Source: Takifugu bimaculatus
Taxonomy: Eukaryota; Chordata; Actinopteri; Tetraodontiformes; Tetraodontidae
Assembly: GCA_004026145.2 (NCBI GenBank)
Contig: CP034980.1
Coordinates: forward strand, 13,149,085-13,213,084
DNA: 64,000 nt
Direction of reading: 5' to 3'
Every line of letters starts with the position of its first letter. Positions within the stretch are counted from its first letter, which is position 1. Position numbers and translations under genes: made by a program. The notes under the pieces were generated by a model. It did not search any database. It worked only from the letters and a program-made list of their open reading frames with translations, and had not been told where the DNA came from. Positions 36,801 through 50,270 of this stretch are shown piece by piece.

Positions 36801-39800
36801 GGGCTGGATTTGGGGCCGGGGATGGAGAACGGTTGCGTCCCAGTGTAGAAGACGGGGTAGGTGGACTCTGTCCTCGAGGTGAGGTCAACTGTTTTTCCTT
36901 CTGTAGTTGGAGCCATTCAGAAACATTACACACCTGCTACAGCTACAGTAAAAGCCCAAACAACCTCCTCTTACAGCTCAGCACAATGCTAATGCAACAA
37001 AAGTCATGCGCATTACGTTTTTATTCCCCCAACAGCCGTTCGTCTGTGACAAACCCACCTTGAGCCACTAACACGGGTCTGCAGGGAACCTAATTTCCTA
37101 TTTCTGTTTACAATAATATAAAAAATACGCCGTGAAAGACTGATGCAGAGTTGATGTCAGGCCCACAGAACTAGATTAACAGAACACAATGTGGCTAAAT
37201 GCTCCTTTTAACTGTATAATAATGGAATTGTCCCCATTTTAACAGGTGAAACGAGACTTTGGCTCAGCTTTCAAGTACATGAGCCGGAGCCAAAGAGAAG
37301 GCTGAGCATGCAATAAAAGCATGTGACGTGCGCTTGATATTTGGCTGCCAGACCAGGGTGGGGTCTCATTTGCATGGACTTATCTGCCCATAATCCAATC
37401 GGATCTCTTATCTATGCTATTACAAAGGCTGCTTTCACAAATGCAGATGACAACAGAGCTTAATAAAGGCTCGGCGGCGACGAACGACAACATCCGAAGG
37501 CTGATAATGGTGGAATCTCATCTAAATTCTAAAGAGCAGCAAAACTTACAGCTGACAGCACATTTCCCTGTGGTTTAAATCCCGCAGCGGCAATTTGACT
37601 GGCAAAAATAGCTGCTATGAAGCATATAAATCAGGGACTTCTGCGCAGGACCGATGGTCACAGTGACCTATAGCAGCAGTGCTGTATGCTGAATCTTTCT
37701 ACCTATCGCCCCTCAGTCATCTGCCACAAGACCAGTGGCGCTCACCGCAATGCTTTTTTTTAGATGGGCGAGCATCGTATATTTACAGAATAGCATCGTT
37801 TACACCTCCAGTATTCTGTTTACAACCACGGCAGAAGGCCTTCATATTGCAAGCATAAAGGTTTAGAAGGATTAGTCTCGACACTTTACTATATGACTTC
37901 ACCGGGACGGCGCTGAATAATTCACTGAGTGAGACAGGAAGGCAAACGCTCTCTCCAACGACAGAAAAAGGAAAGTCGGGCTCCTGATCGAGGTGGAGTT
38001 GCTGTGTCATGCACTGGAAAATCAGCAGTCCTCACCAGAGACGGGTCCAGAGCTCCGTCGGCTGACACGGAAGTGGTCATACCGCTTTTCTGCCGGTCGA
38101 TGCTGCGGCTGCGCACGGGTCCACGTGGTGGGTGCAGGGGAGTGGCAGAGGCTGAGCGAGGACACAGGTGACACTCTGATAAAGGACACAGTCATCGCAG
38201 GGGCCGGGGAAGCATAACCGATGGAGCGCGTGAGAAGCAGCCGATTTGAGGAGAAATGAGCAGAAGACCGGAGAGTTGAAGCAGGAGGGAAACGGAAAGG
38301 CAGAGGAGGGTTGACAGAGTTGCAGGAGAAAGGGGAAGGGGGGACAAAAGCACACAAAAAGCAATTGTTAGATTTGGCATTTAAGCAGGCAATGGCTTAA
38401 TTTGTGAAGCTTTGATTGGGATGAGATTACTGGACATGGGAGCAAGGTCAGCAATGTTATCACCAAAATCCCAGAACAAACATCAGCACAATACCTGGCA
38501 CAGTCCACACAGCACACCAACACAACACAACACAGCACACCAACACAACACAACACAGCACAACACAACACAGGGACTCGACATACGCCACACACAGGTG
38601 TTAGCACACTAAATGTGAAATGACATTAATGTTGACAGTGTGATAAGATTACAATCCTGCCACCATGCAGCAACTTTTCAGAATAAACTACTACAGAGGA
38701 AACCTTTTTGCAGCTTTTCTTGGGTACAACAAAATTCTAAAATAAGAAGCAATTTCAGTTATTAAGAAACAAGACCAGAAGGTCTTTTCGAAGGGTGGCC
38801 TAAAAATAGAACGACAACAAGTTTCCTTAACTTTGCAGTGTTAAAGTGGAGCCAATTTTTGGTAGCTAATGTAAGTAGTGTTGTCCCTCGGTCACGAGCT
38901 TGCTGTGTCAGATTGAGGGATTAGCCGTGATAATCCCAGGCCTGCAGAACTCTCCCTGCCCCAGCCCGTGCTCATATGTGCCGTAATTCAATCTGACCGC
39001 AGTGAGTGCCTGCAGTGTGGCAACTGTGAACCTGACCCTTCCATGAGCTTCTGTCAGGGCTGCTAATGCAGATGTGTCATGTTTCCCCTGTGATTATATT
39101 TAGCAAAAGATCAATTGGCACTAATGGGTGAGTAATGGAAAGTCAATAACCGTAACGTGAAACCAGCACACGGAACACGTGTGCAGCTGCACAGAGCCAG
39201 AGTCAAAGCGCAGTTCCGTCTGTTTATAACATGACCTGGGCTATTATATTAAGTTGTTCATAGTTAATAGATTACAGAATATTGTCACGGCATAAGTGAC
39301 TTTAATTTGATGAATGCAATTTCAACAATGTCCGTCCAGTTACTACTCTGGCACCACAATATCAGTCTCCTGCAATCTGGTCAAGCTAGCAGGACACATG
39401 CGACAGTCTGAAAACAACAGGTAAGCAGCTTAGAGCAAATCTCTCAGCATGGACTCAAGCACTCCTCAGATGCAGCTCACAGCCAAGTCAGTCTTATTCA
39501 GCTCAGCACACAACCTCCGATTGTGTTGAAGCTGGGAGCGCATGTGAGCCAGACCTGTGTGCATGTGCCTGAATATTTACCGTGGAACTATCCCCTCTCA
39601 CATGACCGGGCTTTGGTGCAAATGAACACAGCAAATAATACGCAAAGCACACTGCTAATGCTTTCTTATTGACTTGGGATGCTAGTTTTTCTAGCTCTGT
39701 CTAGTTTAAATTATGCTTCCAAAGGCTGGAGGGTCTACAGCAAAGCTCTGCTTGGTGCAGTCGCGTTCGGAGCAATGAGACGACATTACAAACATGAAAA

Positions 39801-42800
39801 CCTTTGAACAGTTTTTTTTTTTGGTATCCCTCCTCTCTGTCAGGCTCTTCTACACCAAGGTTACCTGGAGCATCTTTTCCGTCAGCTGACAGGGTGGCGG
39901 CACTCTTGCTCCTAGCTAGTGAGGCCTGGGTGGGGGTGAGTAGACGACTAAGGACCCCTCCATCCACAGTGCTGGACGGTGGCCTGCGGGCTACTCGGCC
40001 AAAATAAAATCACCCGAAAAGTAAGAGGACACAGAGAGCCAAGAAAAGAGGAACAGGTGAGAATGGGGATGAAAGCAAAACAAAGGGGTGAGGGTGGATT
40101 AAATACAGAAAGATCACCATATGATTTAACCAACAGTAGAAAATCAACACCAATGAACATAAATGAGCCCTCAATGGTCTCACCTTGACAGTTTAAATGT
40201 CTTTATTGTGCCCCTATTTCTCTGATTATTAATAAAAGAGCGACAATAAAGGGGTATCAAGGAGAGAGCATTGAGACAGCTTGAGGACTTTTAATTACAG
40301 TATGCCTGAATAAACTTTAGTTTAAACAGTAGTCCTTATGGAAAGAGCCAAATCAATGGTTTCTTGGGGCAGAGAGGGGTGAGCTGGGGGGCAAAAACAG
40401 ACCATTAGTGAACTCCAGACAACAGAGGAATACTCTCAGGTAGGAAGATGTGAAATGAATAAAGCCCGAGATCTAAAAGTGATTGGGGAAGTGAGCGGAG
40501 GAGACAAGAAAACAGTCGCCTCGGCTGTGCCAACTTTTTTTTACCATTTAGAAAAGAGAATTGGCCCAATTTTGAGAGCGTTGGCAACAACAATCCACAC
40601 AAAAAACGTGCAGGCTTTTGTGGTTTGGCTCACCTTGATTGCACAGCAGAGGCAAACAACCTCTTGGTAATTTAAAATTGTTGAAGGACCAATTCTGCAA
40701 TCAGGAGGCTGTTGTTATCAAAGCCAAAGTACAAAAAAAAAAGAAATGAAACTGACAGGTTGATTTTTTCCATTAACCCCGATGTCCCTGAATGCTGCCT
40801 CTTATAAATCACAGCTCTGCTTACTTAGAGGCCCTTACAGACATCTGTTGCAGACAGACCTTTTTGTTATCTGATACACGTCAGCACTTCCTGTTGCTCT
40901 GCACAAAGGCAAATTTGATTGTGGCCGTTTAACCTTTAAGGGTACATTATAATAAAACAAGATTTGTCATGTACGTAGGACAAAATTACACACTCAGAAC
41001 AAACATGTATACATGATCAACAATGCGTTTGGCTAGAAGACAAACAGAAGCACTTTTGGCTCATATTAAGAACAAACAGACTACAATAGGCTGCTGTGGT
41101 CATGTGTGTGTGTTGTGGGGCTATGGTGGGATGACACTGACAAACACCACACTGAAGCGGGATCCTAGCACCACAAATCCTGCTATGATGTCATCTAGGG
41201 GAAGAAAACAATTAACACTTGTGGACAACAAAACAATACGCTATGTTAGTGCAGGCACAGCGTGCAGCGGAACCTGAGGAGACTTAAAGAGGAGGCAAGG
41301 AGAAAAGTGTTAATGAGAAACAGCACCGGCTGGAGAAGGTCAGGGCAGCAGCTGAGTAAATGATATGAGAAGCTTTCAGCCAGTCACAGAGGAGCCACGT
41401 TAAAAAGGCCAGCGGAAATCCAGCAGTCATTAGAAGGTTTTATTAAAAGACGAGGCAGCCATAATCTGCATAGCAGATGAGACTCAACTACATCAGTGGA
41501 TATCCTTAAAGATCCTGCTGTAAAGGTTTAGGAAATCAAGCAAATTTAGATAGCGGAGGCTGTTAAAACCACAGCAACATGCATGTTAATTCCAAAAGAC
41601 AGGCCTATGAAGACCTTGGAGAATCCCCCCCTCCAAAGCCAATCTTGGATTGCTCATGCTAACCACCTTGATCTTCTGTCGTCCCCTTGTCCGACTTGGT
41701 AGGGGTCTGGGCTCTGCCCACACTGACTCGTGTGAGAGAGGAACTCCTCTTCTTCATGGAATGGCCTGAGGGCATGGAAGTGGAGTGGCAGGCAATCAGG
41801 CACTGGTACGGTTCAGGAGGAATTCCCGAAAAATTCCCAAATCGTATGCATTTCCATTGGCATTACTATTATTAAGTCACCAGGTCTCAGCAGGGTGGGG
41901 ACGATGTCCACGGTCAACAGACAGCATTAAATGACACATTTAACTAACACGCTGCCTGACACCATGAGTCCAGCTATACCAGGAACCCTTCTGTAGTACT
42001 GACAAGACTGTTTAAACTAACAATGTGCACAAATTAAGATTGCTGTTGGCACTAGTTTAAAAAGAAACTCAGATGTTCAAAAGTATGTTTTAAAAAGTCA
42101 TTCTGTTGGATGGAAAGGGGATTTTTGGCACCTGTCTGTTCCACTTGAAGTTTTTTGCCCTCTTCCTTATTGGCCTGAGCAGCACTGTTATTGCTAGGCA
42201 ACCGGTTACAAGAGGAACTTCTTGGTTTAACCCCTGAGAGACAACGATGAAACATTAATAACTGAATTTTTGCTGTGCTCACGTCTATTTTTAAAAAATA
42301 TATCCAGAGAGAGAGATATAAATAAACATTTAACACGAACTTGGCTGTATTAGCGTATGGAGGCTTTAATAGTTACGGTTAATAATGGGAGGAGAGAAAC
42401 TAATTTTTTCCAGACAAAAACTGAATGACTTTATAGTCAAACCTGGCTGATGACTTGGACACAACACAGTAAACTAAAAAGGATGGAGGGAGGGAGGCAG
42501 GAGACAAGGGCTCAAAGACAGAAGGGGTGTGAAGGAAGGGAGGGACACAGGTGACTTACTTTTGTCAGGAGATTTGATGAGGGTGGTGGAGGATGACAGG
42601 CGTTTGCTGATGCAAGCCTCAGGTTGTGGTTTCAGGTTTGTCGTGGATGTGGAGCGCTTGTCTAACATAGAAGGGAGGAGGACAAACAGACAAGGGAGGA
42701 AGGGTTTACATGGGAGGTGGGCCGAGGGGACGGGCGTCGAGGTGTGAGTGCAAACACAATACACACTTATGTTATGACTGTGGAGGTGAAAAGATTTACA

Positions 42801-45800
42801 GTGACAATTTATTCAAACACACAGGACAGAAACCAGAAAAATAAAGATTAGTCAACCACTGAACTAAGCACTCCAAACAGCATCACAGTGAGGTGGAGTC
42901 TGTGTCCACATCATCCAGAACTGAGACTAGTCAGGTGCTTCGCCGTGGGCCTCGTGGGCCACGTGTCCTCCAAGTGGTCCACTGTGCCAGTCAGTGAAAA
43001 ACCTAAAATTACAAGTCCAGCCGTCCACCCAGTTCAGTGCACATTCACAATAAAATTAGTGAGAAACTGCCAGTTAGAAGTGCAGGTGAAGGTGAGTGGG
43101 ATGGGGAGACTGGGAGGACGGAAAGCAGGTAACCAAGCCACGTGCCAGTGCCAGTGCCAGTGCCACTCCATGCTGTGCCGCTACGCTGAGCAAATTAAAC
43201 GCAAAACAAAACCTTGTCGGCTCCTTGGTGGCTTTTCTGGTGAGGCGGGGGTGACAACTATTGCTACTGGAGATGAGGCAGTGGCATCTGACTCTCCTGT
43301 GGGAAAAGAAAACCCTCAGAGAAGAGCGGCAACACGCGATGCTGAGGCACTTTAATCACAACAGAGAGGAAGTCACGTCTGATTTGGAGCCCACGACACC
43401 TGCACCTGAAGCCTGAAATAAACCAACAATTCCTAATCACACTTTCAGTAGCAGCTGAGTGAACATCAGCTGGCACCACAAGAGTCGCAGGCTTAGAAAA
43501 GGTACCATTCAAAATCTAGTGAAGGTAACTAGAACTCAAGGTTCAGCGTCAAGTCCAGTCGAGACTGTTTCTAGTAATCATCGCTGAAAGTTGGTGTCCA
43601 GTCCAACCACAGGAAACATCTGTCCAAAAACTCATTGGTGACTATTTACCAGCACAACCAAACAACTTCCACAGAAATGCCTCCATTGTGCTGACATCGA
43701 TGAAATGAAAACTGCAGTAACCTTATTTTATTGACCGCCTCTGCCCACAGCTGGAACTGATCAGGTGTTCACTTCAAACAAGCTGGGAAAAAACCAAACT
43801 GGAATGTCCAGAGATCTATCACAAACCTACTTCTGTGGGTTTTTTTTTGCTGTGGGCCAACAAAAAGCACCAGTTTGTGCAGAGATGCTGCTGTATTCAT
43901 GGTGTTCTTCAATCAAATGGCAAGAAAAGACCGTGTAAACACCTGCATACACTTTTACGCTTCACCTCCAACAACAAATTCTTGGACAGTGAAGGAAATG
44001 TACCTGTTCGTCCTTCAGAGTCTGTCAGCCCTCCCCAGGACCATCGTTTCTGCCTCTGCTCTACTCGTTGACTACGCTCCTGTGTCCGCCGCATGACGGC
44101 CTCGTAGTGCTCCTGCAGCATGGCGGGAATACAGATGTTTACATTGCTGTCCTCTTAATCACAAAGCTTAAGAGCAGATTATGCAACGTCATGCATCAAT
44201 AGCATGCTTAATCTGTTTAAATGACAGCAGCGATATGAACCGGGCACCAGCCTCTCGTGCCCACTCGGCGCTCCACGCACCTTCTCCTCTTCCTGTTTCT
44301 GCTTCCTCTTCTCCTCCACAGCCAAGCGTTTCAGCTCCTCCTTTCTCCGCTGATCCTCGACCTTTTTCTGACGCTCCTCTATTTGCCGCTCCACTTGTAG
44401 CTTGGCTTTACGCTCCCGTTCCATGATCTGAGACCCTCGCAAAGCTGACCAAAAATACAGCGTATACAGCATGCGTGCATGGAGGGAGAGTGCATGCAGG
44501 TAAAGCCGGTCGTTAGTGTGCCGCGTTGTTGCGCGTGCAACCATGCATTAGAGGTACTGCTGTTATTTTCCCTTTTACAGACACATCGGACATAAATAGG
44601 CTGATCATTTCTTTAGCTGCTTATGATTAAGAATATTCAAAAACAAAATAAACCGACATAGCAATCAGCGTTATGGATTTGGGGAAAATAATCTCAACAG
44701 AAGACAACAGAAGCCCTCGCTCACCCTGCTGCTTGTCTGCTTCTTCTCGTCTCTCTTTGGCCACTCGCAGGCGGTCGTCTACTCGTAGTGCGGCGGCGTC
44801 AAGGACTGGAAAAGCACATATGGACAACATGAAAACCACGTGCGGCAAAGTGTATTCAAGAGAGAAATGAGCGGATCAAATTGCAGGATAGTGGTTGCAT
44901 CAGGTTATATTGTCATGTGACTGTCATTAACAGGCTTTGCCAACTGTTACGGTAATGAGATGATGGCTAAGATATAGCCGCAGTAAGCCACATGTGAGGT
45001 GGTGGGAGCTGAGCGCGAGGCCCGTCATTCAGCCCACTGTCAACAACACAGTGCGCCATCCTAGCTTCTGTGCCAGGGTGCGGTATTGTTTACCTGGTTT
45101 ACACCCCTGAGGTCTGGCTGGTGCGTTAGCTGCAGGTCCTGGACTGTTCCCGGCGAGGCTGCGCCGCTCCTCGGCCTGTGCCTGTGCCTGTGCAGCTGCA
45201 TGGACGACAGCGCATGTTAGACACACACAACTGGTAGGTGTCTGACAAAGCAGGTCAAATAATGCAAAACAACTGCTCCTTTAACCCATCGGTGGCTACT
45301 GATCATTTTTGTGCCCCCTTTTTTTTTCTCCGGAGGAATGCCGCTTCGGGATCTCGAGCAACAGAACAATCCGGCCATTCACGGCATCACACCCCACTCA
45401 CAGTCAGCACTGTAGTGAGCCCAACACGGTGCTCTGTCACAGGCCGAGAGGCGCGGGCAGCTGAGGGCAACATTCGAACCTTTGTGCATTTCCCGGTGCA
45501 CAATCAATACTGCACTTTATTAGACTGCACGATTATTATACCTAAATAAACAATTTAAACCAAACGTCACTGTTCAGAAGAACCAAATTTCAACGAGAGC
45601 CCACAGCGCACTAGTTTCAGATCATGCTTCTGACCACAATCAGCCACACTGTCTTCAGAGAATTCATGACTAAGAGAAACGGGGGCAGAAAGGAAGGAAA
45701 GTGAGGACGTGATCAAGCTTTGAGGGCATATCGGAGGGTTTTTTCCCCTCATACAAGAGATTCACAGCCCCAAACACACAATCAGCTCTGTCATTATTTC

Positions 45801-48800
45801 TGCAAAGACCATTTTCACATTTGCCTCGTTGAAGAACCATAATGGAGGTTTAAAGGCATGTGGGCTACTGGCCATGTTTAGCCATTTTCAGACACCTTCG
45901 TGGATGTAAAGGAAGGCATTTACAAACTGGGGTAACTTTCAAATCGAGTAAATTTGCCTGTCTGAGAAACAAGAGGGAGGCAGAGCCACAGCAGATGACA
46001 GCAAGATGAATTTGGATGAAAACTGAAAAACAACAGAACAGCTCTGGAGGCAGAAAGGCCCACGAACGGCCACCGGCAGAGTCTCATCATTTCAAATCCA
46101 TCCAAGTATTTCAGGTTCATAGCGAAAAAAAAAAAAAAGATGCTGAAAGACAATCACGAGAGAGGAGCTGCCCGTCTGCTTTACAGTCATCTGATGCCGG
46201 CGTCATGTAAGACATTTCAAGTGCACGGCCTGATGAGATAACCGCGCACGTGCGCTGTAATCTCAGGGCCATTCAAAGTTAGTCAGTCTGGTTCATTCAA
46301 AATATCAACAAGGTTTTGACAAAGTCCTGGACGCCCAGAGAGATCAGGAAAATGGACAAAAGCTCCACAACACTAATATTAATGAGAGAAGCCGTGGCAC
46401 ATGTTGGAGGAAGGCCAGGAAATGGCCGTGTTGGCTGCAGACCCCCCCCCCGAGGCAGCCCTCAAATATCAGTGCATCTGATCTCAGTGCAGTCATCAGT
46501 CTGATGCTGTAGGACGTCTCGGGGACACTTCCTTGATTCGCAGCATATTTGTGATAATGACAGAGCTGACACACAAGGAAATCATTTTTCCCAACCCCCC
46601 ACGATCAAATATAATGAACAGAGAAGTCTTACTGACAACCAGGCCAGGTTACTGACTGAACAGTAGAAAGGTGGGAAAACAACCGTGTTGCTGGTGTGAA
46701 TCGAACACCAAGGAATATATATGCAGGAAGCCAGAAGCATGGAAGCCTGTGGGGGACAACGGGGGGGGGGTGCTACACATGTTGCCTTTGACATGAGGGA
46801 AGATATTCAGAAGGATAACATGAGCACCGTGGAGAACAACCCTCCTGGGCCTTGAATAAATCACATGAACAGAGAAATATGGCAGCACCACGGACACGTT
46901 GGAGTATTTTTTTAAACTGCGCAATAGGGTAACAGGTTGCTAAGGGACACGAGAAGGAACTCCGGGTGGATGAGCTTCTCGACCATGTTTAGGCCTGCAT
47001 TAATGAAGGTGCAGACTCCGAAATGAGATGAGTCAGAGCCCGATAGAGGGAACAAAGCTGAAGGATCGCTCCCCAGACTGAATATTGGTTCAAAAACGAT
47101 CCCATTTAAACACAACAAAATTAGAATGAAAATAGGAGCAAACAAATATGGATCCAAGCGGGGGTGGATATTTCTTCTAATATTGATTGGTAGCGGTTCG
47201 TGAGCTGGATCCAGTGAGCACCGTGACGCCTTCACGGCCCAGCTCTGGTTTGTTTGCTTTGACAGCAGAATTTACCAAAACCCCTGAACTAAAGGATAAA
47301 AAAAATGACTTATTACTTAGCAGCTTGTCCAATGCTGGTTGTCCTCACCACTGGAGGCTGATGTCACATGTGGGACCACCCTGCAGGCCAACGAGCACAG
47401 AAAATGATCAAAGGCAACCTTAAAACTTTTATTGTGGCTCGATGAGCCTTGGGAGACGAGACAGGAACTGAATAATTCTGCTGCATTAAGAGCGTTTCAA
47501 ACCTATAGTCTGTTTGCTTTGCACCGAATCACATGACAACATTTGACGACAACCACAAATGTACCAGCAAAAGTCACGAGGTGCTTTAAATAGACAGAAA
47601 TCTGAAGGTTGGCCGGTGAAGCCCCCCACCCCCCGGTTATAGTTACTAAAGTGATGGATCTAGCAGGAAAACAATGACAATCAGATATTTATCTGTACTT
47701 TCAGGTTTGTTGTAGCCTGGGCTGCACAAATACAGAAATATATGTGAACCAGACGACCAAGTGGGGGAAAACACGCCGTTTGAGACGACCTAAAACATGT
47801 AAAGGAAGAGCAGGAGCGGTGTGAATGTGTGCAGGTAGAGCGTTCCGTGGTTGGGGGCTGTGACAGTGAAAGCTCTGACTCCTGAGGTTAGGGGACCAGT
47901 GTCCCGGAGAGCAGGCCAGTGCCGAGGAGACGGGGGGTGGGGGGGTGGACGCACCTCTGGGTGAGCAGGGGGACTTTGTAGGGCCTGACAGGGATCAGGT
48001 GAAAGAGGAGGTGGAGTTGGTGGGACCTGCTGCCAGGGTTTTATATGAACCTGTACCTCCACGAGGCTGGAGTTCACCCTTAAAACACCCATTCATTAAC
48101 AAGTTTGCAGAAAGTTTGGAGTTTTGAGGGTTTGTTTTGCTCCAAATCCTCTGAGCAACTTTAACTTTGGGTGCATTTCTGTTTGGATGTCGGAAAGCAG
48201 GAGTGGATTAAGCCTCCTTTCTGATCCTACTGCTGCCCGTTCCTGTGCCCGACTGTGTGCAGGACAATTAAGGAGATTGTTGCATGCTAACAGGAAGCGT
48301 CTGGCCAGCTTAATGAAAGGGGTGACAACCATTTCCTAGCTACTAAAAGTTAGAATGTTCAGGTCCAACCACAGACGAATATATTGATGCACCATAAAGT
48401 CACTGGGGGCATTTTATAGGTACGATATAAGCATGTATCCCTCCAACTAAAATGTCTTACACGCACAGCGAGTGTGTGTTGCATAAACTGAGGAAGGTAA
48501 TAGTGTCTTGGCCATCACTTATTGGCAATAAAAATGCCAATATTCTTCGCAGGCACAGATTTGCCAATCACAGTCTCGGAGACCTCGGGTCATCAGATAG
48601 CTGCATACCCACCAACACCCACACACCAACACACACACACCGACACACACACAGTAAACCTTCCATGGGATTACACCAGACCTGTTCATGCTATGGTAAG
48701 CCCCAGCTATTTGCAGTATTGGCAGGATAATAGTGACACATCCTTTGCTTCCTCGGACGTCCGTCCCATGTGAACTGCACTGTCATGTGCAGACAGACGC

Positions 48801-50270
48801 CGACGAGATCCAACGGTAGCAACAGCAAAACCCAGCCAACATGACCGACAACACCACTTGTATTCCAGAATATAAAGAAGAAGCCTTTCCTTGCGCGTCT
48901 AATTTATCCAGAAGTTTATTGCTCCTTTAAATTTCTTGCCATATACGCTCATTTTTTTGTGTTCATGGCCACAGGTTTGAATAATTCCTGCGGCACTAAA
49001 ACGAGGATCAAAAACCTCCCTCGTCACTCTTAAGCATACTGTGAATATTTTCATAAAACCACAGAACTGGGTGGATGTAAATTCCAGATCAAGAGGACAG
49101 AATGGAAAAGTGAAGGGAAACAGGAAGACGTCCGCTGCTGAGGGTCGTCCAGCCGGTGCCGGGTGTAAAATACACCTCCGCCCAGGCGGGCTATGCTGAA
49201 AATCCTAAAAAAAAAACACCACCAAAATCTGTCAGCCCGGGCAATTACAAACTGTGCATTCATGTCCAGAGATGCAGAGGCCTCGGACGTCCAGGACGGG
49301 CCCAGCCGAGCCTCAGAGAAGCACCGATGGAGCTGCAGCTCCTCAATGTGCAACAGTTCCATACAGGCACCGTTTGGGCTGAAGCCTACAGCTGATCTAA
49401 AGCAGCCTTGCAGGCTCTCATCTGACACCCCAGATTTATCTCAAATGCAGGTCAGACATTGTTATAGTGTCTAGCCTCCCTGCAAAGTTGTGTGCATGGG
49501 GGTGGGTGGGGGTCATGCCATATGTCAACATATATGCATAAATGTCAGCCAATTGTTATGCGAACACTGACATAGTTGAAAGCAGGAAGCACCAAATCTG
49601 CTGATATGGAGGGAAAGGAATGTTGTAAAGAGGTCTCATCCTTGTCTGAATATTATCTGACCTGAAAAGAGAAGCTGAAGGCTTCCGGGACTCTGGACAG
49701 AGATCACTTTGGACACTTTAATCCCGACACCGTCGACCCCGGCAGGGTTAGCTCGGTGGCCGCTAGCATTCGGGTTGTCTTCGAACACGAGGTTGAACAT
49801 GTCGGGAAGCATCTCTAAGAGAATTAAACCCTAAACATTGCAGCTAATCTTGGCGTGCTCGGCGCCAGCAGTCCCCAACATGACACCCGGCTTTAGTAGA
49901 TAACTTGGCTTGTAACTTTGGCTAAGTGGAACCAACCTACTGGACTTTACCAGATCGTCAACTTCGCCTTCACATGCAAAGACTTCACTAATCGGCCGGG
50001 ACACTTGAGTTTGGGGCACTTTTTTACTCTAAACAGTGAAAGAAAGTGCACACATTGAGCGTCCATTGTCGGCGGCGAAGCGGGGCAGCGAGCTAGCGTC
50101 GGTAGCCCGAAAAGCTACACGTTCGAAAAACCCGGCAGGCGTCCCCACAAGTTCCAAACTGTCTGCTACGCTGTGCGGAACCACTGGCTCAAGATACACA
50201 CGCCACTGTCAACCATTTACTTACCCATTTGGGCTCGCAAGCCTTTGAGAGTCGTAGCACCCTCCGCCAT
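33877..50270 (-). CDS. map7d3: MAP7 domain-containing protein 3
   Basis: Eighteen exons: 50225-50270, 45094-45195, 44725-44805, 44281-44444, 44004-44112, 42560-42661, 42132-42233, 41667-41765, 39865-39993, 38036-38151, 36770-36900, 36470-36690, 35519-35639, 35165-35450, 35023-35076, 34805-34880, 34366-34570, 33877-34274. About 846 aa; human MAP7D3 is about 870 aa. MAP7 proteins coat microtubules and recruit kinesin-1. Exons 3-5 form the N-terminal coiled coil and basic microtubule-binding part (RLRVAKERREEADKQQ, EHYEAVMRRTQERSQR, KRWSWGG). LLTPTQASLARSKSAATLS is a family signature. Exons 11-12 are Ser/Pro-rich. Exons 13-15 are the C-terminal MAP7 coiled coil (kinesin-1 binding), rich in EEER and RQAE. 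All junctions keep phase except exon 17 to 18, one base off. The paralogue is assigned by its place next to fhl1. Confidence 0.9.
34366..34570 (-). other. map7d3: map7d3 exon 17 with a phase conflict
   Basis: This acidic exon (EAEADEGVDDSTTEADADDC) is open throughout and ends at a good donor, GTATGC. It finishes in phase 2, while the last exon needs phase 1 to read TATVEGSEFRENED and PNQWSFEGLIDING. One extra base near the exon end (for example in ACGGGGTCC) would explain it. An unseen small exon between 34275 and 34365 is unlikely, given the length. Confidence 0.5.
36901..38035 (-). other. map7d3: map7d3 intron 10
   Basis: About 1.1 kb, no exon or repeat recognised. Confidence 0.45.
38152..39864 (-). 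other. map7d3: map7d3 intron 9
   Basis: About 1.7 kb. It holds a CACAA-type pentanucleotide array (38500-38572). No exon seen. Confidence 0.45.
38500..38572. repeat. CACAA / CACAGCACAC short tandem repeat
   Basis: Mixed 5-bp CACAA and 10-13-bp CACAGCACACCAA units. Confidence 0.85.
39994..41666 (-). other. map7d3: map7d3 intron 8
   Basis: About 1.7 kb; candidate splice sites near 40180, 40630 and 40820 lead only to short stop-containing segments, so no exon is called. Confidence 0.45.
42662..44003 (-). other. map7d3: map7d3 intron 5
   Basis: About 1.3 kb; a short GCCAGT hexamer run near 43141-43164. Plus- and minus-strand frames here do not match the family. Confidence 0.4.
45196..50224 (-). 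other. map7d3: map7d3 intron 1 (5 kb)
   Basis: The largest intron of the window. I found no exon in it. It contains poly-C/G tracts (46441-46450, 46761-46770), a CA-rich stretch at 48600-48656, and at about 47800-47930 a segment resembling a degenerate fish transposon fragment. Confidence 0.5.

Noticed and set aside
46684..46705. tRNA-like T arm (minus strand, GGTGTTCGATTCACACC)
   Set aside because: No anticodon arm, D arm or matching acceptor stem in the 80 nt around it; at most a chance hairpin or SINE remnant.
47790..48092. Minus-strand proline-rich frame in map7d3 intron 1
   Set aside because: GC-skewed, low complexity, overlaps a likely transposon fragment, no splice support.
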